Assembly (NCBI GenBank): GCA_030637745.1 | Contig: DAOWFX010000043.1 | Location: 26,066-90,065, forward strand | Direction of reading: 5' to 3' | DNA length: 64,000 nucleotides | Source: JAGLOK01 sp023139005 | GTDB taxonomy: Bacteria > Bacillota > Clostridia > Christensenellales > UMGS416 | Shown here: one piece after another, positions 60,870-64,000 of the stretch | Position numbering within the stretch: position 1 is the first letter of the stretch | Layout of the letters: every line of letters begins with the position of its first letter | Position numbers and translations under genes: made by a program | The notes under the pieces: generated by a model | Seen by the model: the letters and a program-made list of their open reading frames with translations, nothing else | Told to the model about the DNA's origin: nothing | Databases searched by the model: none

Positions 60870-62629
60870 TGAAATACGATAAATCGATGATCAAAAGATT
60901 TATCTCTTACTATAAGGAGCATAAGTTCTTATTTACACTTGATTTGATAGCTGCCTTTTTTCTTGCAGGAATTCAACTTGTATATCCTGCTGCAACAACG
61001 AAAATAGTCGATGACTATATACCAACAGGCCAGATAGATAAGCTACTCATCATGGTTGCAATCCTTGTTGGGTTATACCTTGTAATGGCAGGACTCAACT
61101 ATTTTATGCATTACTGGGGACATGTTGTAGGAATTAGAATCGAAGCTTCGATGCGTTCGGACTTTTTTAGGCACTTGCAGAAGATGCAGTTTAAGTTCTT
61201 TGATGAAAACAGAACAGGTAAGCTCATGAGTCGAATAGTGAATGATCTGAATCTCATTACAGAGCTTGCACATCATGGACCGGAGGATTTATTCATATCC
61301 CTTGTGATGTTCTTCGGAAGCTTTGTGGTATTAATGACCAAGCAATGGCAATTAGCACTCATCATCTATTTTGGGGTGATACCGATTATGGTTTGGTTTT
61401 CCGTATCTCAGCGTTCAAATATGAGCAAGGGATTCAAAGCCGTTCGAGAAAAGACAGCAGATATCAATGCACAAATAGAAAATGCACTTTCAGGAATACG
61501 GGTATCCAAATCCTTTACCAATGAAGAATATGAGATCAAACGCTTTGACGAAGGCAACATGCTATTTCTGGGTGCAAAAAATATGGCGTACAAAGCAATG
61601 GCTTTTTTCATCACAGGCATGGGGTTTTTCATGTCAATGCTAAATCTGATAGTGTTGGCTCTGGGTGGGATATTTGCAACACGTGGAATTATCACCGGCG
61701 GCGAACTCATAGGATTTTTGTTGTATATCAATTTGGTGATGCAACCCATACGCAGATTGACCAACTTCACACAGCAGTTTGAACAAGGAATGTCAGGTTT
61801 TGCACGCTTTGATGAAATCATGAATATAGAGGCTGAGATACAAGGTGGAGAAATAGAACTTAAAAACGCACAGGGTAAGATTGAATTTAGAAATGTGAGC
61901 TTTTCATATAATGATGATGAACAGGTACTCAAGGATATCGATTTAAGTATAAGTCCAGGGACAAACATTGCACTCGTCGGACCATCGGGGGGTGGGAAAA
62001 GCACTATTTGCCATCTGATTCCCCGGTTTTATGATATTCAACAAGGAGAGATATTTGTAGATGGTGTGAATATCAAAGACTATACCTTAGAATCATTGCG
62101 TCAAAATATTGGACTTGTACAGCAAGATGTATTTTTGTTTACAGGTACCATAGCAGATAACATACGCTATGGTAGTCCAAATACAACAGATGAGGAAATG
62201 ATCGAGGCTGCAATTAAGGCAAGCATCCATGAATATGTTTCTTCACTACCGGATAAGTATGAGACATGGGTTGGCGAAAAAGGCATTCGTCTATCCGGCG
62301 GACAAAAGCAACGAATATCCATTGCACGCGTGTTTTTGAAAAATCCTCCTATACTAATACTTGACGAAGCCACCTCTTCACTTGATAATGAGACTGAGGT
62401 CGTTATACAAAAGTCTTTAGAAGAACTCACCCAAGGACGTACTAGCTTAGTAATAGCACACAGGCTATCTACCATTCGCAATGCGGATATTATATTCGTA
62501 TTATCAGGTGATGGTATTGTGGAGCGTGGTAGTCATACACAGCTCTACTCAAAAGAAGACGGAATCTACAAACGACTCTATGATGCGCAGTTCTTCGCAG
62601 AGCAAAACAAACCGCATCTGTTTGATTAA
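60869..62629 (+). CDS. ABC exporter, MsbA-like
   Basis: This 586-residue half-transporter has six helices (about 1-320) and an ATPase domain with Walker A GPSGGGKSTICHL, Q-loop VQQDVFLF, signature LSGGQKQR, Walker B ILILDEATSSLD and switch His (IAHRLS). It lies between capG and a glycosyltransferase, so export of a lipid-linked saccharide is possible, though MsbA-type proteins also export drugs. Its start overlaps the capG stop by one base with GGAGA upstream. Confidence 0.92.
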   Translation: MKYDKSMIKRFISYYKEHKFLFTLDLIAAFFLAGIQLVYPAATTKIVDDYIPTGQIDKLLIMVAILVGLYLVMAGLNYFMHYWGHVVGIRIEASMRSDFFRHLQKMQFKFFDENRTGKLMSRIVNDLNLITELAHHGPEDLFISLVMFFGSFVVLMTKQWQLALIIYFGVIPIMVWFSVSQRSNMSKGFKAVREKTADINAQIENALSGIRVSKSFTNEEYEIKRFDEGNMLFLGAKNMAYKAMAFFITGMGFFMSMLNLIVLALGGIFATRGIITGGELIGFLLYINLVMQPIRRLTNFTQQFEQGMSGFARFDEIMNIEAEIQGGEIELKNAQGKIEFRNVSFSYNDDEQVLKDIDLSISPGTNIALVGPSGGGKSTICHLIPRFYDIQQGEIFVDGVNIKDYTLESLRQNIGLVQQDVFLFTGTIADNIRYGSPNTTDEEMIEAAIKASIHEYVSSLPDKYETWVGEKGIRLSGGQKQRISIARVFLKNPPILILDEATSSLDNETEVVIQKSLEELTQGRTSLVIAHRLSTIRNADIIFVLSGDGIVERGSHTQLYSKEDGIYKRLYDAQFFAEQNKPHLFD

Positions 62630-62631
62630 TA

Positions 62632-63726
62632 ATGAAATATAATACACAAATAAAAATATTAATGATTGCAGCATTCGGCAAGGGCGACGATGGTATGAGC
62701 TTTGCAAGTTGTACGTTGCGCGATGAATGGCAAGAAAACAATGTTCCAGTGACATGTGTTGATTTTTTTGACAATGGTGGAGCAGGCGTTGGCGTATCAG
62801 CAATCAATAAAATACGCTCTACATTCGCAAATAAGCGCCTTGCAACAGAACTCATGGACGATTGTGATGCAGTATACTTTACCCCAAAACTTTCACTGTT
62901 GGGATTCATATCACTGATTGGATATTATAAGCTGTGCATCAAAAAAGATAAACCATATTCATTGCACATCCATGGACGCGCCTTGATTGACACATACAAT
63001 CGTTATGTATGGCTGCGCCCGATCATCAGAAAGTATATTTCAAAAGCTAAATGCAATATTGCACTGACCACAAAACTAAAAGATGAGATGTTGACTCTTT
63101 TCAAGTGCGGTCATTTTGATGTCGTTGGAAACTTTGCACAAGATACGATGATGCTCAACGAAGATGAGAAGCAGGAGAAGCTTGAGGTCGTCAACAATAC
63201 ACCGATGCAGATTTGCTACATGAGCAACATCATCGAATCAAAGGGTATCTTTGAGTTGATTTATGCAGTTGGATCCAATGAACACTACACACTCAAAATT
63301 GCAGGCAGAGTCTTCCCTGATGAGAAAGAGCGATTTGAAGAATGCCTGAAATCACATGAAAATATTGAATATCTAGGGTTTGTTACAGCACAGCAGAAGA
63401 GACAACTATTGATGGAAAGCGCAGTTTTTTGCCTGCCCACACGCTATCCAACGGAAGCACAGCCAATAGCACTAATTGAAGCACTATGTATGGGCTGCAT
63501 AATAGTCGCAACGAATTTGCCCGGTATAGTCGATACACTAGGCGAGAAATACCCCAATTTCTTGTATGTTGAAAAGGATATCCTCACCATTCGCATAACT
63601 CTTGCAAATATCTTTAAAAACAAACTAAAGATGTACAATAAAATTAGTCCTCTTCTCAACTCATACCAAGAGCAATTCTCATTGGAGATCTTTGCACGGA
63701 AGATCCATGACTGTGTGACACAATAA
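62632..63726 (+). CDS. Glycosyltransferase, GT4-like
   Basis: This 364-residue GT-B enzyme begins IKILMIAAFGKGDDGMSFAS and has a C-terminal domain with ICYMSNIIESKGIFELI, YLGFVTAQQKRQLLMES and the donor site PTRYPTEAQPIALIEALCMG (Glu-X7-Glu-like). It is two bases after the ABC gene stop with no ribosome site of its own, so it is coupled. It is part of the FucNAc polysaccharide locus; sugar specificity is unknown. Confidence 0.85.
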   Translation: MKYNTQIKILMIAAFGKGDDGMSFASCTLRDEWQENNVPVTCVDFFDNGGAGVGVSAINKIRSTFANKRLATELMDDCDAVYFTPKLSLLGFISLIGYYKLCIKKDKPYSLHIHGRALIDTYNRYVWLRPIIRKYISKAKCNIALTTKLKDEMLTLFKCGHFDVVGNFAQDTMMLNEDEKQEKLEVVNNTPMQICYMSNIIESKGIFELIYAVGSNEHYTLKIAGRVFPDEKERFEECLKSHENIEYLGFVTAQQKRQLLMESAVFCLPTRYPTEAQPIALIEALCMGCIIVATNLPGIVDTLGEKYPNFLYVEKDILTIRITLANIFKNKLKMYNKISPLLNSYQEQFSLEIFARKIHDCVTQ

Positions 63727-64000
63727 ATGCAACACTACTATACAAAAGACCCACAAGGGGAATATAAAGAGCATCAAATAACCTGTGTAATCATGGGACA
63801 AAAGATAATGCTAACCACAGCAGATGGCGTATTTTCAAAAAGCAATGTAGATTACGGAACCATGATGCTTTTAAAAGCACTCTTTGCGCATCATGAGAAG
63901 ATCGGGAGTTTGCTTGATATCGGGTGCGGATACGGTGTTATTGGGATTAGTGCAGCACTAATTACAGGTGCTGATGTGACTATGGCAGATATCAATCAAA
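63727..64000 (+). CDS. Class I methyltransferase, RsmC/YbxB-like, 3' end cut by window edge
   Basis: The first 91 codons are visible and remain open at the window end. They include DGVFSKSNVDYGTMMLL, the usual N-terminal turn of RsmC/YbxB-like enzymes, and the SAM-binding motif LLDIGCGYGVIGI. Family members methylate a guanine of 16S rRNA. It starts directly after the glycosyltransferase stop with no ribosome site. The call rests on the N-terminal part only. Confidence 0.7.
   Translation, partial: MQHYYTKDPQGEYKEHQITCVIMGQKIMLTTADGVFSKSNVDYGTMMLLKALFAHHEKIGSLLDIGCGYGVIGISAALITGADVTMADINQ

Noticed and set aside
1..64000. rRNA, tRNA, tmRNA, mobile elements or phage genes
   Set aside because: I searched by eye for tRNA T-arm motifs, rRNA-like blocks, transposase and integrase frames and terminal inverted repeats, and found none convincing.

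Overview
The window looks like chromosomal DNA of a low-GC, monoderm Firmicute, most likely a clostridial lineage. The gyrB-gyrA pair, the rpmH-rnpA-yidD-yidC-jag block, mfd, a class B sortase, LytR-CpsA-Psr protein, many lipoproteins with classic lipoboxes, SwrC-like RND pump without an outer-membrane partner, and AT-rich TTGACA/TATAAT promoters all fit this. I saw no rRNA, tRNA, transposase, integrase, phage gene or CRISPR array. Starts are mostly ATG or TTG after AGGAGG-type ribosome sites, and TGA is an ordinary stop.

Layout. 0-1.6 kb: a truncated membrane protein and two paralogous small membrane proteins. 1.6-4.25 kb: an ABC exporter preceded by a leader peptide and intrinsic terminator (probable antibiotic-responsive attenuator), then a VanZ-like gene. 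4.2-9.4 kb (minus): a polysaccharide operon (F420-hydrogenase-beta-like protein, two glycosyltransferases, Wzx flippase). 9.4-11.5 kb: GNAT, HdeD-like protein and a ParB-like/GNAT-like protein. 11.6-16.3 kb: gyrBA. 16.7-24.7 kb: a c-di-GMP enzyme with both GGDEF and HD-GYP domains, a GT-C-like membrane protein, LCP protein, YhaM and sortase B. 24.7-25.2 kb: a noncoding array of 113-114 bp repeats. 25.3-30.1 kb: rmuC-mfd. 30.1-36 kb: small membrane protein, DJ-1-like lipoprotein, a methyltransferase behind a second leader-peptide/terminator module, and twin solute-binding lipoproteins. 36-38.4 kb: a TetR-controlled flavoprotein operon with two operators. 38.5-42.3 kb (minus): membrane-anchored DUF5711-like protein, CvpA, an O-antigen-ligase-like protein and a GNAT. 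42.5-46.7 kb: RND pump, TetR and glutaredoxin-like protein. 46.7-49.2 kb: rpmH-rnpA-yidD-yidC-jag. 49.2-52.8 kb (minus): SDR, a hydrolase broken by one TGA codon, its TetR, and class II aldolase. 53-54.8 kb: xpaC-telA. 54.9-64 kb: a polysaccharide locus with the CapE/CapF/CapG set for UDP-L-FucNAc, a WbuB-like transferase, an ABC exporter, another glycosyltransferase and a truncated methyltransferase.

How it works together. Two separate polysaccharide loci (4-9 kb and 55-64 kb), the O-antigen-ligase-like gene (39-40 kb), the GT-C-like gene and the LCP protein suggest a decorated cell surface. Efflux and stress functions (ABC exporter, VanZ, RND, TelA, flavoproteins) are each under local control by TetR operators or transcription attenuation. 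The genes that normally sit beside oriC in Firmicutes are present but dispersed: gyrBA is about 30 kb from rpmH-jag, and dnaA, dnaN, recF, mnmE and mnmG are not in the window.

Most notable observations: two independent leader-peptide attenuators; three SD-less genes whose start codon coincides with the predicted transcription start; the repeat array after the sortase gene; an AT-rich unknown gene splitting the FucNAc operon; and a hydrolase with an in-frame stop in its oxyanion-loop region. All functional calls are from reading the sequence; no database search was run.
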